Positions 1 through 10,953 of a stretch of 64,000 nt of DNA are shown piece after piece; the first letter of the stretch is position 1, and the number at the start of each line of letters is the position of its first letter. The notes under the pieces are model-generated. The model was not told the DNA's origin. It saw only the letters and a list, made by a program, of their open reading frames with translations, and searched no databases. Both the position numbers and the translations under genes were made by a program. Origin of the DNA: Vibrio sp. (GTDB lineage Bacteria > Pseudomonadota > Gammaproteobacteria > Enterobacterales > Vibrionaceae); the NCBI GenBank assembly GCA_028131545.1, contig JAOICL010000004.1:1-64000 (forward strand). The letters run 5' to 3'.

Positions 1-12
1 TCTGACCGATGC

Positions 13-89
13 GGAGCAGTAGTTCAGTTGGTTAGAATACCGGCCTGTCACGCCGGGGGTCGCGGGTTCGAGTCCCGTCTGCTCCGCCA
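13..89 (+). tRNA. tRNA-Asp (anticodon GTC)
   Basis: A 77-nt cloverleaf with encoded CCA. The acceptor arms GGAGCAG and CTGCTCC pair, the T-arm carries GGTTCGAGTCC, and the anticodon GTC is at 47-49. It is nearly identical to E. coli tRNA-Asp. It probably ends an rRNA transcript that begins before the window, since a terminator-like hairpin follows at 97-129. Confidence 0.97.
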
Positions 90-96
90 CTTATCC

Positions 97-129
97 TTAA
101 CCCCAGTCAAAAGACTGGGGTTAATTTTT
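97..129 (+). terminator. Rho-independent terminator after tRNA-Asp
   Basis: A 12-bp perfect stem (97-108 with 113-124, GC core CCCCAGTC/GACTGGGG), an AAAA loop and five Ts. It stands between tRNA-Asp and tRNA-Thr, so the downstream tRNA-Thr and 5S gene need either readthrough or another promoter. Confidence 0.8.
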
Positions 130-146
130 CTACAGATACAAAAGTT

Positions 147-222
<76 letters not shown>

Positions 223-231
223 TATGATTTT

Positions 232-351
232 TACTTAGCGACCATAGCATTGTGGACCCACCTGATTCCATTCCGAACTCAGAAGTTAAACGCAATAGCG
301 CCAATGGTAGTGTGGGGTTTCCCCATGTGAGAGTAGGACATCGCTAGGTTC
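232..351 (+). rRNA. rrf: 5S ribosomal RNA
   Basis: About 120 nt with 5S landmarks: CCGAACTCAGAAGT, GGTAGTGTGGGG and GAGAGTAGGACATCGC. The closing helix is formed by 233-240 and 342-349. The ends are placed by analogy with E. coli 5S and may be off by one or two bases. No 16S or 23S lies in the window, so this is either the distal 5S of an operon or a solitary copy. Confidence 0.93.
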
Positions 352-360
352 TTATTAAAA

Positions 361-385
361 AAATCCCGCTATAAGCGGGATTTTT
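361..385. terminator. Bidirectional terminator between 5S and the DUF547 gene
   Basis: The 10-bp stem AAATCCCGCT/AGCGGGATTT (361-370, 374-383) has a 3-nt loop, with T-runs on both strands. It can end the 5S transcript on the plus strand and the DUF547 transcript on the minus strand. Confidence 0.88.
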
Positions 386-406
386 GCTATCTGGTAATGG
401 ATATTA

Positions 407-1198
407 TTACTTTTGGGGTTGATTCAAATCCCAATTATATTCATAGGAAATATCCCCATGAAAATACTTTAGCTCTTCTTTATATTTAGATAGATATTGC
501 AGAACTTCTTTCTCATTTTTTCCAAAATCTACGCTGTACCAATCAAAAATTGTTGAAAGTTGCACATTACCTCCTTTTATTAATACCCCTTTATCACTGT
601 TAATGAAAGCTACTGCGGACTCTTCTAGAAGCTTTTCTGTGTTATCTGATGTGAATGCCATAGGGTGTAAATTAGGGCAGCCATAGCTTGCACAGTTCAC
701 CGCATAGTGAATTCTTTCATCTTTCCATATTGGACGTAGAATTCGGTGCTCAATATCATTGAGTGTTAACTCCTTATTATTGATCTCTGTGATTTCATCA
801 TTCCAAGGACCACTACCAAAAAAACCACCGATCTTTCGAATCGATTTTATTGGATAGTTTTCTAAGATGAGATCGACGGTGAGACTGTTATATAAGTTCA
901 CCCAGTAAGCAAATTGCTCTTCTTTTGAATAAGATAAAGGATTGAGTGATGTTAAATCTTTAAGGTAGTTATCCAGTATTTTTTGATCTTCATCAGTCAC
1001 AGCATCGTAGTCAAAAAGTGTATTTTCACCTTCTTTAATAAGGTAGCGATCAAGTAAAGATTGCCATGTTTGATGGGATATAGTTGTAGAACTAGTATCA
1101 TTATTTTTATCCCAATATGGCCACAGATCAGCTTTTGGTGCTGAAAATGCAGAAAAAGAGAGTATGGTTAGACTGGTGGAGAGTAATGTTTTCTTCAT
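407..1198 (-). CDS. Exported DUF547-family protein
   Basis: A 263-aa protein with a signal peptide (residues 1-20, MKKTLL then a hydrophobic core ending AFSA). The mature part matches the DUF547 family as I know it: AYWVNLYN at 97-104 and HYAVNCASYGCPNL at 164-177, with a conserved histidine and two cysteines. The biochemical role of DUF547 proteins is unknown. The gene is monocistronic between the 5S terminator and the leu operon terminator. The start is ATG. Family assignment is fairly sure; I suggest no function beyond a probably periplasmic location. Confidence 0.85.
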   Translation of the reverse strand: MKKTLLSTSLTILSFSAFSAPKADLWPYWDKNNDTSSTTISHQTWQSLLDRYLIKEGENTLFDYDAVTDEDQKILDNYLKDLTSLNPLSYSKEEQFAYWVNLYNSLTVDLILENYPIKSIRKIGGFFGSGPWNDEITEINNKELTLNDIEHRILRPIWKDERIHYAVNCASYGCPNLHPMAFTSDNTEKLLEESAVAFINSDKGVLIKGGNVQLSTIFDWYSVDFGKNEKEVLQYLSKYKEELKYFHGDISYEYNWDLNQPQK

Positions 1199-1271
1199 AG
1201 TGATTTCTCAAGGATAAGTAGTTCTATTAAGTAAGAACTGTTTAGCCATATCTTTATTTCATTCAGATAAT

Positions 1272-1296
1272 AAAAAAGCTAGCCGAAGCTAGCTTT
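1272..1296 (-). terminator. leu operon terminator
   Basis: Read on the minus strand, the stem AAAGCTAGC/GCTAGCTTT closes a TTCG tetraloop and is followed by Ts. It starts about 22 nt after the leuD stop codon. Confidence 0.88.
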
Positions 1297-1318
1297 AACC
1301 ACTAATTTTTTTGTATGC

Positions 1319-1921
1319 TTAACTCATGAAGCTTGGGATCTTAGATTCAAATTCAGAGATCTTTTCTGCATGTTGAAGTGTTAAGCCAATGTTGTCTAAG
1401 CCGTGTAATAAACAGTGGCGTCGGAATGAATCAATTTCAAAGCTGTACTCTTTACCATTAGCAAACACTTTTAAAGCTTCTAGATCGATGGTGATCTCAG
1501 CTCCTTCATTTGCTTCAACATATGTGAAGATTTCATCAACTTCTTGCTCGGTAAGACGTACAGGAACCATTTGGTTATTGATTGAGTTACCATAAAAGAT
1601 ATCAGCAAAGCTTGGTGCGATCATAGCACGAATACCATAATCAGCGAGTGCCCATGGTGCATGTTCACGTGATGAACCACAACCAAAATTTTCACGAGCC
1701 AGTAAAATAGAAGCACCTACATAACGAGGTTTATTCATTACGAACTCTGGATTTGCTTGCGCGCCAGCATCATCAAGGAAACGCCAATCATGGAATAAGT
1801 GCTTACCAAAGCCTAAACGAGAAACTTTTTGTAGGAATTGTTTAGGTATGATTGCATCAGTGTCTACGTTAGCCGCATCTAGAGGAACAACTAAACCTGT
1901 GTGTTGTTTAAAACCAGTCAT
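1319..1921 (-). CDS. leuD: 3-isopropylmalate dehydratase, small subunit
   Basis: A 200-aa protein, against 201 aa in E. coli. With LeuC it isomerises 2-isopropylmalate to 3-isopropylmalate, the second step of leucine synthesis. The swivel-domain signatures are [11 protein letters not shown] (20-30) and [11 protein letters not shown] (80-90). The gene begins 11 nt after leuC and is the last gene of leuABCD, with a terminator just downstream. Confidence 0.98.
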   Translation of the reverse strand: MTGFKQHTGLVVPLDAANVDTDAIIPKQFLQKVSRLGFGKHLFHDWRFLDDAGAQANPEFVMNKPRYVGASILLARENFGCGSSREHAPWALADYGIRAMIAPSFADIFYGNSINNQMVPVRLTEQEVDEIFTYVEANEGAEITIDLEALKVFANGKEYSFEIDSFRRHCLLHGLDNIGLTLQHAEKISEFESKIPSFMS

Positions 1922-1932
1922 TGCTCTTCTCC

Positions 1933-3333
1933 TTAATCTAAATCACGAACATCAACGAAGTGTCCTGCGATAGCGGCTGCTGCTGCCATTGCTGGGCTAA
2001 CTAAGTGTGTACGGCCATCACGGCCTTGTCGACCTTCAAAATTACGGTTAGACGTTGATGCACAACGTTCTTGAGGGCCAAGACGATCGTTATTCATTGC
2101 TAAACACATAGAACAACCTGGTAGACGCCATTCAAATCCAGCTTCAGTAAATATCTTATCTAATCCTTCCGCTTCAGCCTGCGCTTTTACTTGCTCAGAA
2201 CCAGGTACAATAAGAGCTTGTACATGTGATGCAACTTGACGACCTTTTGCTATTTCAGCTGCAGCACGTATGTCTTCAATACGAGAGTTAGTACAAGATC
2301 CGACAAATACTTTATCGACTGAGTAATCAGAGAGCTGCTTACCAGCTTCTAATCCCATATAGGTGAGGGCTCGTGCCGCAGATGATTGCTCTATAAGATC
2401 AGAAAAGCTTTCTGGTGCGGGAATAGGGTCATTAACACCAATAACTTGGCCTGGGTTTGTTCCCCAAGTAACTTGTGGCTTTATTTCTGAAGCATCAAGT
2501 GTGACAACAGCATCAAATTCAGCATCATCATCAGTTTTTAATGTATTCCAATATTCAACAGCAGCATTCCAGTCAGAATTTTCTGGAGCAAACTTGCGAC
2601 CTTTTATGTATTCAAAGGTTGTGTTATCTGGGGCGATAAGGCCAGCTTTAGCACCCAGCTCAATGGCCATGTTACACACAGTCATACGGCCTTCCATTGA
2701 CAGATCGCGAATAGCTTCACCGCAGAACTCTACAACATACCCAGTACCGCCTGCAGCTGTTGTTTTCCCAATAATAGCCAAAACAATATCTTTTGCTGTA
2801 ATACCAGATGCAACTTTACCGTTGACTTCTATCTTCATTGTTCGAGCTTTTGCTTGCTTTAATGTTTGAGTCGCTAAAACATGCTCAACTTCAGAGGTGC
2901 CAATACCAAAAGCAAGGGAACCAAAAGCACCATGAGTTGCTGTATGGGAATCACCACAAACGATGGTCATACCTGGTAATGTGATACCTAATTCAGGCCC
3001 CATTACATGAACAATGCCTTGGTACTTATGATTGATGTCGTACAATGTTACACCAAATTCTTCACAGTTATTTTGTAGCGTTTCCATTTGGATACGTGCC
3101 ATTTCACCAGAAGCTTTGATGTCTTTAGTCGTTGTTGATACATTGTGATCCATTGTTGCAAATGTTTTGCTAACTTGGCGTACTTTACGACCTTTTTCAC
3201 GTAGCCCATCAAAAGCTTGAGGAGAGGTGACTTCGTGTACTAAATGACGATCGATGTATAAAATTGGGGTTTCGCCCTCTGCTGCTACAGCTACGTGTGC
3301 ATCATAGACTTTTTCGTATAATGTTTTGCCCAT
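1933..3333 (-). CDS. leuC: 3-isopropylmalate dehydratase, large subunit
   Basis: A 466-aa aconitase-type subunit. The three [4Fe-4S] cysteines are visible as C347 (VGSCTNSR), C407 and C410 (GCSMC), at the same positions as in E. coli LeuC. It works with LeuD in the cytoplasm. The ATG start gives the normal family length. It is third in the leu operon, 63 nt after leuB. Confidence 0.98.
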   Translation of the reverse strand: MGKTLYEKVYDAHVAVAAEGETPILYIDRHLVHEVTSPQAFDGLREKGRKVRQVSKTFATMDHNVSTTTKDIKASGEMARIQMETLQNNCEEFGVTLYDINHKYQGIVHVMGPELGITLPGMTIVCGDSHTATHGAFGSLAFGIGTSEVEHVLATQTLKQAKARTMKIEVNGKVASGITAKDIVLAIIGKTTAAGGTGYVVEFCGEAIRDLSMEGRMTVCNMAIELGAKAGLIAPDNTTFEYIKGRKFAPENSDWNAAVEYWNTLKTDDDAEFDAVVTLDASEIKPQVTWGTNPGQVIGVNDPIPAPESFSDLIEQSSAARALTYMGLEAGKQLSDYSVDKVFVGSCTNSRIEDIRAAAEIAKGRQVASHVQALIVPGSEQVKAQAEAEGLDKIFTEAGFEWRLPGCSMCLAMNNDRLGPQERCASTSNRNFEGRQGRDGRTHLVSPAMAAAAAIAGHFVDVRDLD

Positions 3334-3396
3334 AATAAAGCGTTCCTACCTTAGGCCTTAGCTGAATTATGTAGCTAAGGCGTATTGGAATAAATA

Positions 3397-4497
<1,101 letters not shown>

Positions 4498-4502
4498 TTA
4501 AA

Positions 4503-4574
4503 GCTTGAGCTTTGACATATCTAATAAATGATTATTAGTATCCATTGTCTAATGCCATTAAGTAAAGCTCAAGC
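4503..4574 (-). repeat. Large imperfect stem-loop between leuA and leuB
   Basis: Perfect 11-bp arms GCTTGAGCTTT (4503-4513) and AAAGCTCAAGC (4564-4574) enclose a second perfect hairpin, CTAATAA/TTATTAG (4521-4527, 4532-4538). The element fills most of the 121-nt leuA-leuB gap. No T-run follows on the minus strand, so RNA processing or stabilisation within the operon is likelier than termination (inference). Confidence 0.65.
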
Positions 4575-4609
4575 ACTTCTTTATTTTGTTGTTTATTCAA
4601 GAAACTTGA

Positions 4610-6157
4610 TTATGCTGAAATAGCTTTCTTTTGTTTCATTTCTGCAATGCGATCTGCGCGATGTATACTATTAATTACATGCAATAATGCTTGACCTGAA
4701 GCTTCAACAATATCTGTAGATACGCCAGTTCCATGATATTTACGCCCTTTATAATTAGCAATAATATCAGCTTGACCTAACCCATCTTCACCTTCACCTT
4801 TCGCAGTTAAGTCAAACTTATCAAGAGCAATTTCGTAGCCAGTCAATCGGTAAATACATTGATACAGAGCATCCACAGGACCATTACCTACAGCTGCTTC
4901 ACACAGCTCTTCATCGCCACATAGTAACTTAATACTTGTAGTCGACATGACACTCCCCGATTGTACGCTAAGGTAGTTGAGTTTGTAGAAGTCATCTTCT
5001 TCACGTAAATTAGAAAAGTGCATTAATGCTTCTAAATCATAATCAAAGACTTGCCCTTTGCGATCCGCTAGTTTCAAAAAGTCTTCATATAAAGCATTTA
5101 AGTTATATTCATCATCTTTGTAGCCCATGGTATCCATATGGCTTTTTACAGCAGCTCGACCAGAACGACTTGTTAAGTTTAACGCTTGATTTTTTAAACC
5201 AATCGATTCAGGGGTCATGATCTCATAGGTGTTTTTATTTTTTAACATGCCATCTTGGTGAATACCAGAAGAGTGGCTGAATGCATTGCTACCTACAATC
5301 GCTTTGTTACTTTGAATTGGCATATTACAAAGTTGACTAACTAATTTACTCGTACGGTGTATTTCATCATGTTTAATATTTGTAGTGACACCGATTAATT
5401 CTTGGCGGGTTTTTAGAATCATAGCCACTTCTTCTAAAGAGCAATTACCAGCACGCTCACCAAGACCATTGATCGTGCCTTCAATTTGACGAGCTCCCGC
5501 TTGTACAGCCGCTATTGAATTTGCTACTGACATACCTAAATCATCATGACAATGTACTGATATGATAGCTTTATCTATGTTTGGTACGCGATTAAATAAA
5601 GTTTCAATGATTCCGCCAAATTCATTAGGTACGGTATAGCCTACGGTATCAGGGATATTAATTGTATTAGCACCCGCATTGATAGCAGCTTCTACCATGC
5701 GACAAAGGTTATCAATTGGAGTGCGTCCGGCATCTTCGCAAGAGAATTCTACATCATCAGTATAATTACGAGCATGCTTTACTGCTTTGACAGCCATCTC
5801 AACGACATCATCATAACTGCGACGTAGTTTATCCTGAACATGAACAGTGGATGTTGATATGAAAGTATGAATACGGAATTGTTCAGCAACTTTTAAAGCT
5901 TCAGCAGCAGCGTCAATATCTTTTGCTACAGCACGAGATAGAGCACAAATACGACTATTCTTAATATGCTTTGCAATGGTTTGTACAGACTCAAAGTCAC
6001 CTGGAGAAGAAATAGGGAATCCAGCTTCAATTACATCAACCCCCAGTCGTTCAAGCGCATAGGCAATTTGCAGTTTTTCTTTAACCGTCAAGCTTGCAGA
6101 TAGCGCTTGCTCGCCATCACGTAATGTGGTGTCGAAAATTATGACTTGGTCGCTCAT
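4610..6157 (-). CDS. leuA: 2-isopropylmalate synthase
   Basis: A 515-aa enzyme, against 523 aa in E. coli. It condenses 2-oxoisovalerate with acetyl-CoA in the first committed step of leucine synthesis. DTTLRDGEQ at 9-17 and HCHDDLG at 201-207 supply the metal-binding residues. The C-terminal third is the LeuA allosteric domain expected to bind leucine. AAGGA precedes the ATG. Transcription reaches it through the leuL attenuator. Confidence 0.98.
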   Translation of the reverse strand: MSDQVIIFDTTLRDGEQALSASLTVKEKLQIAYALERLGVDVIEAGFPISSPGDFESVQTIAKHIKNSRICALSRAVAKDIDAAAEALKVAEQFRIHTFISTSTVHVQDKLRRSYDDVVEMAVKAVKHARNYTDDVEFSCEDAGRTPIDNLCRMVEAAINAGANTINIPDTVGYTVPNEFGGIIETLFNRVPNIDKAIISVHCHDDLGMSVANSIAAVQAGARQIEGTINGLGERAGNCSLEEVAMILKTRQELIGVTTNIKHDEIHRTSKLVSQLCNMPIQSNKAIVGSNAFSHSSGIHQDGMLKNKNTYEIMTPESIGLKNQALNLTSRSGRAAVKSHMDTMGYKDDEYNLNALYEDFLKLADRKGQVFDYDLEALMHFSNLREEDDFYKLNYLSVQSGSVMSTTSIKLLCGDEELCEAAVGNGPVDALYQCIYRLTGYEIALDKFDLTAKGEGEDGLGQADIIANYKGRKYHGTGVSTDIVEASGQALLHVINSIHRADRIAEMKQKKAISA

Positions 6158-6205
6158 GTATCATTCCTTGTAAATTATAGTTCGAGGTGTATTAAACTTA
6201 GATAT

Positions 6206-6231
6206 AAAAAAACCCGCGTTTATGCGGGCTC
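6206..6231 (-). terminator. leu attenuator terminator
   Basis: On the minus strand, CCCGC ATAAAC GCGGG is followed by seven Ts, about 49 nt before leuA. Its 5' arm (CCCGC, 6224-6228) can also pair with GCGGG at 6269-6273 in the end of the leader-peptide reading frame. A second hairpin TGTGG/CCACA (6259-6263, 6242-6246) lies between. This is the layout of a translation-coupled attenuator. Confidence 0.85.
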
Positions 6232-6265
6232 TAATGCTTTATGTGGTGTTCTTTTACGCCACAGC

Positions 6266-6325
6266 CTACCCGCGTGAAATTATCACGAGAAGGAGGTTAA
6301 GTCGTAAAGGAAACATGCTTTTCAT
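6266..6325 (-). CDS. leuL: leu operon leader peptide, 19 aa
   Basis: A short reading frame encoding MKSMFPLRLNLLLVIISRG. Five of 19 residues are leucine (positions 7, 9, 11, 12, 13), followed by Val-Ile-Ile. The stop codon is about 35 nt before the attenuator terminator, and the promoter is about 34 nt upstream of the start. Stalling at the Leu codons when charged tRNA-Leu is low should favour the antiterminator, as in enteric leuL. The ribosome-binding site is weak, and ATG at codon 4 is a possible alternative start. Confidence 0.85.
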   Translation of the reverse strand: MKSMFPLRLNLLLVIISRG

Positions 6326-6358
6326 CGTTGTGACCACATAAAAGATTAATTAATAGAA

Positions 6359-6387
6359 TTAGTACCGCACTGGGCACTAATGGTCAA
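6359..6387 (-). promoter_or_regulatory. Sigma-70 promoter of leuLABCD
   Basis: Minus strand: -35 TTGACC (6382-6387), a 17-bp spacer and -10 TACTAA (6359-6364). Transcription should start near 6352, about 27 nt before leuL. Confidence 0.75.
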
Positions 6388-6538
6388 GCGTTATGTTTTC
6401 TTTTTGTTAAAAACACCCAGAATTTAGGTACTAAAGGTTATTCATATCCCTTAACTCAGTGGAAGCCATTTCTGACTGGGGTAGAGAAGGATTTTATGTC
6501 TATAATCAACTTATCTGATTTTATTGAGCCTTTGAGTT

Positions 6539-8350
6539 ATGAAAAAAGAACAAAATGAAGAACATATTGTAGAAAGGATTAGACAACACTTTTCAAACAA
6601 AGGGGCGAAGCCTGCATTGCGGTATCGTTCAGAACAAGGATGGCATGATATATCGTGGCGTTGTTTTGGCGAAAATGTCGATAAATCGGCGCGAGCATTA
6701 CTATCATTAGGTGTTGGTATTCAAGATACAGTCAGTATTTGGTCTTCGAATATGCCTAATTGGAGTATCTGTGATTTTGCTACTCTTCATGTAAGAGCGA
6801 TAACCGTTCCGATTTATCCAACATCTACCGCTGAGCAAGCTCGTTATATCTTTCAAGACTCAAATTCAAAGATAGTGTTTGTTGGAGAGCAAGCACAATA
6901 TGATATGGCTTGCTCTATACAGGAACAGCATGGTCTTATTACGACTGTTATTGCATTATCGGATGATATTACTCTTGATATCAATGCAAAAAATAGCCTT
7001 AGTTGGAGTGGTTTTCTTGCTCTAGGGCAGTCGGAAAATTACCAAACAGAGCTAGAGCATCGATTGCATGATAAAAACATGGAAGATTTATTGACGTTGA
7101 TTTATACCTCGGGCACCACAGGGAAACCAAAAGGGGTTATGCTCAACTATCGTAATATTGGTGCTCAATTAGTCAATCATGATAAGAAACTGGATCTCAC
7201 ACCTAGAGATATCTCATTGTGCTTTTTACCGTTATCTCATGTTTTTGAGCGAGCGTGGACCTTCTATGTTTTGTATAAAGGGGCAACGAATTGTTATCTA
7301 CAAGATACTAATCTCGTGAAGCAGGCGCTATCTGAAGTTAAGCCAACAACTATGTGTGCTGTCCCAAGATTCTTTGAGAAAATTTATTCAACCATTTATG
7401 AACGTTTAGAATCAGCACCAGCTTGGAGGAAGAGGCTATTCCACCTTGCTATGTCAATCGGTGAAAGTGCCTTTGATGCAAAAAATGCAGGACAACCCTT
7501 GGCATTAAGTGAAAAATTGCTACTTCCTGTTTGTGATAAAGTTATTTTTTCTAAAATACGACACTTATTGGGTGGACGTATTCATTTCTTCCCGTGTGGG
7601 GGAGCTAAACTTGATCCACAAATAGGTCGCTTCTTTCATATTATTGGCGTGAATGTCAAATTGGGATATGGAATGACGGAAACAGCTGCGACGGTATCTT
7701 GTTGGGATAGTAACATATTTAACCCTGAGTCGATCGGTACCATCATGCCCGGAGTCGATATAAAAATTGGTGACCAGAACGAAATTCTTGTTCGTGGGCC
7801 GATGGTTATGAAAGGGTATTTTAACAATGAAAAAGCGACAAAAGACACCTTTGATGCACATGGCTATTTAAAAACAGGTGATGCTGGTTATATTGATGAT
7901 CAAGGCAATTTATTTATAACGGATCGTATCAAAGAATTGATGAAAACCTCTGGAGGTAAATATATTGCACCTCAAGTGATCGAAGGATTGATTGGGAAGG
8001 ATCATTACATCGAACAAATTGCCGTTGTTGCTGATGGGCGTAAATTTGTCTCTGCGCTGATAGTTCCTTGTTTTGAGGCTTTACAAAGTATTGCTGAACA
8101 GCATGGCTTATCTATCTCAGATAAAAAAATGTTACTAGAGAGTTCCGTTGTAATCGATTTTTTCAAACATAAAATTGATGAGTTACAGCAAGAGTTAGCT
8201 TCTTTTGAGCAAGTTAAACATTTTGCTTTATTATCTTCAGATTTTTCAATTGATAATGACGAACTAACACCCACAATGAAACTTAAACGTCGCAATATTG
8301 AATCTAATTATGCTGAGCTTATTGAGAGTATGTATACTCGAAAGCGCTAA
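6539..8350 (+). CDS. Long-chain acyl-CoA synthetase (FAA1-like AMP-binding enzyme)
   Basis: A 603-aa adenylate-forming enzyme that should activate fatty acids to acyl-CoA through acyl-AMP. The ATP-binding loop YTSGTTGKPKG is at 189-199. GYGMTETAA and TGDAGYIDDQGNLFITDRIKE lie in the later part. The length and motifs fit the long FAA1 type rather than the 561-aa FadD. It lies between leuA and ilvI, where E. coli has leuO. No ribosome-binding site is strong, so the start is moderately sure. Substrate range cannot be read from sequence. Confidence 0.9.
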   Translation: MKKEQNEEHIVERIRQHFSNKGAKPALRYRSEQGWHDISWRCFGENVDKSARALLSLGVGIQDTVSIWSSNMPNWSICDFATLHVRAITVPIYPTSTAEQARYIFQDSNSKIVFVGEQAQYDMACSIQEQHGLITTVIALSDDITLDINAKNSLSWSGFLALGQSENYQTELEHRLHDKNMEDLLTLIYTSGTTGKPKGVMLNYRNIGAQLVNHDKKLDLTPRDISLCFLPLSHVFERAWTFYVLYKGATNCYLQDTNLVKQALSEVKPTTMCAVPRFFEKIYSTIYERLESAPAWRKRLFHLAMSIGESAFDAKNAGQPLALSEKLLLPVCDKVIFSKIRHLLGGRIHFFPCGGAKLDPQIGRFFHIIGVNVKLGYGMTETAATVSCWDSNIFNPESIGTIMPGVDIKIGDQNEILVRGPMVMKGYFNNEKATKDTFDAHGYLKTGDAGYIDDQGNLFITDRIKELMKTSGGKYIAPQVIEGLIGKDHYIEQIAVVADGRKFVSALIVPCFEALQSIAEQHGLSISDKKMLLESSVVIDFFKHKIDELQQELASFEQVKHFALLSSDFSIDNDELTPTMKLKRRNIESNYAELIESMYTRKR

Positions 8351-8665
8351 GGTATAGTCTTAACTCCCACCGATTAAACAAATAAATCATTTTTGAGAGC
8401 TTCGCCAAATAGTTGGGGTTTAGCTCTCAAAAAATATGGTTTTTATTCATCGTAAGATCATCTATTCTCTAGAACGTAATTATGTGAAGCATAGCTTAGC
8501 TAGTGTAGTCATTTACAGAACATGACTTACTTGATTTTAAGCTTTGTTCGCAATGCATAGCCGAATAAGAGTAGTTTCGAATTAGGCTAAAAATAAGCCC
8601 TAAACTATGTAATTCAACCTATAGCACTAACCCGTGTTTATAGTGTTGAGATAAGGAGAAATAAA
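8351..8665. other. 315-bp gene-free region before ilvI
   Basis: It holds a perfect 12-bp inverted repeat (8390-8401 with 8422-8433) near the acyl-CoA synthetase end and the ilvI ribosome-binding site AAGGAG (8653-8658). No coding frame is convincing. The long AT-rich leader would suit Lrp control, as known for E. coli ilvIH, but I cannot identify Lrp sites or a firm promoter by eye. Confidence 0.5.
8390..8433. repeat. Perfect 12-bp inverted repeat with 20-nt loop
   Basis: TTTTTGAGAGCT (8390-8401) and AGCTCTCAAAAA (8422-8433). The Ts are on the 5' arm and the As on the 3' arm on either strand, so neither orientation gives the usual U-run after the stem. It is therefore not a standard intrinsic terminator. 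Confidence 0.7.
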
Positions 8666-10384
8666 ATGGAAAGATTATCTGGTGCAGAGATGATCGTTCA
8701 ATCTTTAATTAATGAAGGCGTTGAACAAATTTTTGGCTACCCTGGTGGCTCAGTTCTAGATATTTATGATGCTCTACACGCAAAACCTGATCAAATAAAA
8801 CATGTCTTAGTTCGTCATGAACAAGCAGCAACGCACATGGCAGATGGCTATGCGCGATCAACTGGACAGCCAGGTGTTGTTTTAGTTTGCTCAGGACCAG
8901 GCGCGACTAATACAGTGACTGGTATTGCAACTGCTTATATGGATTCTATTCCGATGATTGTTATATCAGGCAATGTGCCTAATAGCTTAATCGGCAATGA
9001 CGCCTTCCAGGAATGTGATATTGTTGGGGTATCTCGCCCTATTGTAAAACACAGTTTCCTTGTTAAAAAAGCAGAAGATATACCAGAAACGATCAAAAAA
9101 GCATTTTACATTGCATCCACAGGAAGACCTGGTCCAGTGGTGATCGATTTACCTAAAGATGTCTTGAATCCTCAAATAAAGCTGCCATATGAATACCCTG
9201 AAAGTATCAAAATGCGTTCGTACAATCCGACGACAACGGGTCATAAAGGTCAAATTAAAAAAGCGTTAAAAGCGCTTTCGGTTGCAAAAAAACCAGTGCT
9301 ATACATTGGTGGTGGGGCGACGATTTCTGGAGCTAATAAACAAGTTAAAGAATTAGCGGAGGCTTTTAATTTACCCGTTGTTAGCACATTAATGGGATTG
9401 GGTTCTTTTCCTGGTACGCATCAAAATTCTCTTGGTATGTTAGGGATGCATGGAACTTATGAAGCTAATATGGCCATGCATAATGCAGATTTGATTTTTG
9501 GAATAGGTGTTAGATTTGATGATCGAACGACGAATCATTTAGATAAATATTGTCCTAATGCAAAAGTGATGCATATTGATATTGATCCTTCATCGATATC
9601 AAAAAATGTTAAAGTCGATCTACCCATTGTCGGTTCTGCAGATAAAGTATTGAATACCATGTTACAGCTGTTAGATGATGTTGGTGTTCCAGAAGATCAT
9701 GATCTGTCATCATGGTGGAAAGAGATTCAACCATGGAGAGATCGTCAATGCCTTGCTTATGAAAAAAGCGATGATCGTATTAAACCGCAACAGGTTATTG
9801 AAACCGTATATAAACTGACAAAAGGGGATGCGTATATAGCTTCCGATGTTGGTCAGCACCAAATGTTTGCAGCGTTATATTACCCATTTGATAAACCACG
9901 TCGTTGGATTAACTCTGGTGGTTTAGGCACTATGGGATTTGGTCTTCCTGCTGGTATGGGAGTTAAATTCTCTAAACCTGATGCCGAAGTTGTTGTGATT
10001 ACTGGTGATGGGAGTATTCAAATGAATATTCAAGAATTATCAACAGCACTTCAGCATAATATCCCATTGAAGATCATTAACTTAAATAATCGATTTTTAG
10101 GTATGGTAAAGCAGCAACAAGACATTATGTATCAAGGGCGACATTCTAATTCTTATATGGATTCGGTTCCAGATTTTGCGGCGATTGCAGAAGCTTATGG
10201 CCATGTTGGCATTCGTATCAATACGCCTCAAGAACTCGAGGCTGGATTAGATAAAGCGCTTGCAATGAAAGATCGCCTGGTATTCGTGGATATCAGTGTT
10301 GACGAAACGGAACATGTTTACCCAATGCAAATAAAAGGCGAAGGGATGGATAAAATGTGGTTAAGCAAGACGGAGAGAACATAA
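8666..10384 (+). CDS. ilvI: Acetolactate synthase III, large (catalytic) subunit
   Basis: A 572-aa thiamin-diphosphate enzyme that makes acetolactate or acetohydroxybutyrate for valine, leucine and isoleucine. GYPGG is at 24-28, the catalytic Glu is E52 in HEQAA, and the thiamin-diphosphate motif GDGSIQMN...NLNN begins near residue 447. AAGGAG lies 7 nt before the ATG. It abuts ilvH directly (TAA then ATG). The product pairs with the downstream ilvH, which distinguishes it from ilvB and ilvG. Confidence 0.97.
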   Translation: MERLSGAEMIVQSLINEGVEQIFGYPGGSVLDIYDALHAKPDQIKHVLVRHEQAATHMADGYARSTGQPGVVLVCSGPGATNTVTGIATAYMDSIPMIVISGNVPNSLIGNDAFQECDIVGVSRPIVKHSFLVKKAEDIPETIKKAFYIASTGRPGPVVIDLPKDVLNPQIKLPYEYPESIKMRSYNPTTTGHKGQIKKALKALSVAKKPVLYIGGGATISGANKQVKELAEAFNLPVVSTLMGLGSFPGTHQNSLGMLGMHGTYEANMAMHNADLIFGIGVRFDDRTTNHLDKYCPNAKVMHIDIDPSSISKNVKVDLPIVGSADKVLNTMLQLLDDVGVPEDHDLSSWWKEIQPWRDRQCLAYEKSDDRIKPQQVIETVYKLTKGDAYIASDVGQHQMFAALYYPFDKPRRWINSGGLGTMGFGLPAGMGVKFSKPDAEVVVITGDGSIQMNIQELSTALQHNIPLKIINLNNRFLGMVKQQQDIMYQGRHSNSYMDSVPDFAAIAEAYGHVGIRINTPQELEAGLDKALAMKDRLVFVDISVDETEHVYPMQIKGEGMDKMWLSKTERT

Positions 10385-10879
10385 ATGAGACACATTATTT
10401 CACTATTAATGGAAAACCAACCAGGGGCTTTATCACGGGTTGTTGGCTTATTTTCTCAACGTGGCTACAATATTGAATCTTTAACAGTATGTCCTACAGA
10501 TGATGATACATTATCACGATTGAACTTAACCACCACATCAGACGAGATGCAGCTTGAACAAATTCAAAAGCAATTACATAAGCTAGTTGATGTGTTAAAG
10601 GTGCAAGAAGTCTCTGAATTTGAACATGTCGAGAGAGAGTTATTACTCGTAAAAGTAAAAGCATCAGGGTATGCTCGATCTGAAGTTGCACGTATGTCAG
10701 ACATCTTTCGTGGTCAAATAGTCGATGTAACCGCTTCACAATATACAGTTCAACTGGTTGGCACATCTGAGAAATTAGATGCTTTTTTAACAGCAGTTGC
10801 TGATGTCACCGATATCATCGAAGTTGCTCGTAGTGGAGTTGTTGGTATTACTCGTGCAGAAAGGATTTTAAAAGCATAA
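10385..10879 (+). CDS. ilvH: Acetolactate synthase III, small (regulatory) subunit
   Basis: A 164-aa protein with an N-terminal ACT domain (about 4-75; ISLLMENQPGALSRV, RGYNIESLTV) and the C-terminal small-subunit domain. It binds valine and confers feedback inhibition on IlvI. The ATG follows the ilvI stop with no gap, so translation is probably coupled. A terminator follows at 10906. Confidence 0.97.
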   Translation: MRHIISLLMENQPGALSRVVGLFSQRGYNIESLTVCPTDDDTLSRLNLTTTSDEMQLEQIQKQLHKLVDVLKVQEVSEFEHVERELLLVKVKASGYARSEVARMSDIFRGQIVDVTASQYTVQLVGTSEKLDAFLTAVADVTDIIEVARSGVVGITRAERILKA

Positions 10880-10905
10880 TCTATTCGTATGATAGCCAAA
10901 ACCTT

Positions 10906-10933
10906 AAGCCTAAGATAAATCTTGGGCTTTTTT
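10906..10933 (+). terminator. ilvIH terminator
   Basis: The 10-bp stem AAGCCTAAGA/TCTTGGGCTT (10906-10915, 10920-10929, one T-G pair) is followed by Ts. Its T-run overlaps the codons that would end the AraC-type gene on the other strand if that frame were restored. Confidence 0.85.
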
Positions 10934-10953
10934 ATCTAAAAAATGAAACTTGC

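Noticed and set aside
2363-2869. 168-codon open frame opposite leuC
   Set aside because: It lies wholly inside leuC on the other strand, is rich in Ser/Ala/Thr as expected from antisense of a conserved gene, and has no ribosome-binding site.
4521-4538. Fur-like AT palindrome between leuA and leuB
   Set aside because: It resembles part of a Fur box but lacks the GATAAT hexamers and lies inside a larger hairpin in an operon.
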